The position numbers and the translations under genes are program-made. Of a DNA stretch of 64,000 nt, positions 62,687 to 64,000 are shown in pieces (the first letter of the stretch is position 1; every line of letters starts with the position of its first letter). Below the pieces are notes generated by a model. That model was not told the DNA's origin and ran no database searches. It saw only the letters and a program-made list of their open reading frames with translations. The stretch lies in NCBI GenBank assembly GCA_014898425.1, contig RCSZ01000002.1, positions 2,480,001 to 2,544,000 of the forward strand, in the 5' to 3' direction. The DNA comes from Botryotinia globosa (Eukaryota > Ascomycota > Leotiomycetes > Helotiales > Sclerotiniaceae).

Positions 62687-64000
62687 GACCAATTGATTTC
62701 TTCGCCAGCTTTACTCCGTACCTCGTACATACAGGATTCCCCTAGGAGTCTAGGACCCATCTTCAGACCCTCATTGTTGTCAACGGTTCCTGACTACTCC
62801 GTGTAGCTGCTAGCACCCCTTCATTCCTGCACCACTCTTCCATCTCCACACTTCCATCCACACCGCCGTGAGTCCATGACTCATCGGAACGGAATTCCCC
62901 AAAACGTTTGATAAAGAAACTTCTGAGTTCTGGCCGACCTGAGCCGACCTATTAAGGAAGGTGCTGTCGGAAATAGTAGCCGCCTCTTTCACCTTGTACA
63001 GTGGACACGATCGTGTTCAGGAATGAATTTTGGTTTCATTAGATACTTGCACAACACAAACACCTATTGTACAAAGCCATTCATTTTCTGATTCGTCGAA
63101 AATCCCCCACCCTTATCTGTGCATTACAGAAAACCATGTGCGATAACGGCTCTGACTCAAATGTCAAAACCACCCGATGCTTCGCTCTGTGTACCTAGGT
63201 AACGGAAAACGTCCATTTTGTGGCTTTTCATCGTGTCACCTGCTTTGGCTCGTGGAATTGATCCCTCCGAAGCCATGCATGACGGCACTTATAAGAGGTG
63301 ATTGTTTATTAATCCAGCAGGCTCATTGGGCAATCGATAGATTTGAGATCTAATATTTGACCTGTCATAAACAGATAGTCGTCTTGAAGAGGAAAATAAA
63401 TCCTCATGCCTTGGGTTCAATTCATCTTGAGAGTCGTTGAGAGAGATCATCGACGATGGAAGCCTAGTAAGTTTACTAGATACTTCAAAAATTACTAAGT
63501 CTTAGTAGATGGCTAGTCTGAAATAGTCTCCCCGACTTACACAAGCATTTTCTCATGCCAGAGGATATCACGTCACATCTTCTGTCTACTCTTCATACTC
63601 CTGTTCATCTCTCAGCTCAATTCAATGCAGAACTTACCATGTTATAAATCAGTTAAAATAAGTTGAGTCTGTTCCGAGAGTGGGAAGTAGGCACCCGAGC
63701 CGGCAAGTTGAAAAGTTGACAATATTCTCACGGCTTCCGAACCGTGTATTATTCAGAGATACACTCCATACCATCTTCTTGATTGCTATACTTTTGCACT
63801 CTTGTCTTACATCCGACCTCACCTTTGTTACCTTCCGTTGGCCCATTCCTGTTCGAAACAGCAAACAAGTCTCAACGTTCCATACCTTCTTAAACAATCC
63901 TCCTTTGCCGTCTAAATTTTCCGAATGGCACGATGCATACCGAAACAGCGCATTGTATTCTCCGAGATGACCTGCCAAGCAAGCTTCTGTGGCTGATGCT

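Larger units (their letters stand above)
61317..64000. other. Gene-free right edge, 2.7 kb
   Basis: No supportable gene. Contains a TC-rich tract (61761-61818), an (ATATAC)n run (62151-62175) and (GATT)7 (62659-62686). The frames at 63649-63978 (-) and 63680-63970 (+) overlap on opposite strands and show no domain. Confidence 0.5.

Noticed and set aside
63649..63978. Opposite-strand frames of 109 and 96 codons at the right edge
   Set aside because: They are mutual shadows with no domain and no splice context; a gene continuing beyond the window cannot be judged.

Overview
This is a window of nuclear DNA from a filamentous ascomycete. The genes have short GT-AG introns (mostly about 45-60 bp, a few first introns near 211-215 bp) with CTAAC/CTGAC-like branch points. 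Gene order is typical of Pezizomycotina, and the chitin deacetylase, Cla4-type kinase, Cut12 and Ybt1-like ABC proteins all fit a Leotiomycete. I suspect the Sclerotiniaceae (Botrytis/Sclerotinia) from general resemblance, not from a database comparison. I see no tRNA, rRNA, CRISPR or intact transposon.

Layout. 1.0-1.9 kb: N-terminal protein methyltransferase (-). 3.0-4.5 kb: secreted chitin deacetylase with three chitin-binding modules (-). 6.4-8.5 kb: MFS transporter (-). 9.9-13.8 kb: ribosome-biogenesis factor RPF1 (-) and glycyl-tRNA synthetase (+) diverging from a 254-bp promoter. 16.1-18.9 kb: Cla4-type PAK kinase (+). 19.8-21.8 kb: Sec12-like Sar1 exchange factor (+). 22.4-29.7 kb: an accessory-looking block with a broken MFS transporter (-), an intact nitrilase (+), a badly broken AlaX-type alanyl-tRNA editing gene (-) and a frameshifted argininosuccinate-synthase-like gene (-). 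30.3-30.8 kb: tandem repeats. 31.4-32.8 kb: Sis1-type DnaJ (+), with a perfect four-unit heat-shock element about 1 kb upstream. 33.3-36.2 kb: UBA/UIM protein that looks like a catalytically dead USP (-). 38.0-38.8 kb: Cdc34-type E2 (-). 40.4-42.6 kb: Cut12-like spindle pole body protein (-), diverging from ORC2 (+, 43.0-44.8 kb). 45.2-46.7 kb: tRNA isopentenyltransferase (+). 48.8-52.6 kb: Na+/K+-ATPase-like P-type ATPase (+). 53.5-55.1 kb: SEC61 alpha (+). 56.2-61.3 kb: full-length ABCC transporter (-). 61.3-64.0 kb: low-complexity DNA without a gene.

Most of the window is conserved housekeeping. Themes recur. Translation and tRNA: GRS1, MOD5, RPF1, NTM1 and the AlaX remnant. Secretion: SEC12 and SEC61. 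Ubiquitin: CDC34 and the UBA/UIM protein. Cell cycle: CUT12, ORC2 and CLA4. GRS1 and MOD5 both carry an N-terminal extension followed by a second in-frame Met, as expected for genes that supply mitochondria and cytosol from one locus. The unusual part is 22.4-29.7 kb, where three of four genes are damaged. It reads as a decaying metabolic block around a surviving nitrilase. I did not find a convincing wholly new system. The best leads are that block, the USP-like pseudoenzyme, and the two divergent promoters with matching regulatory sites.
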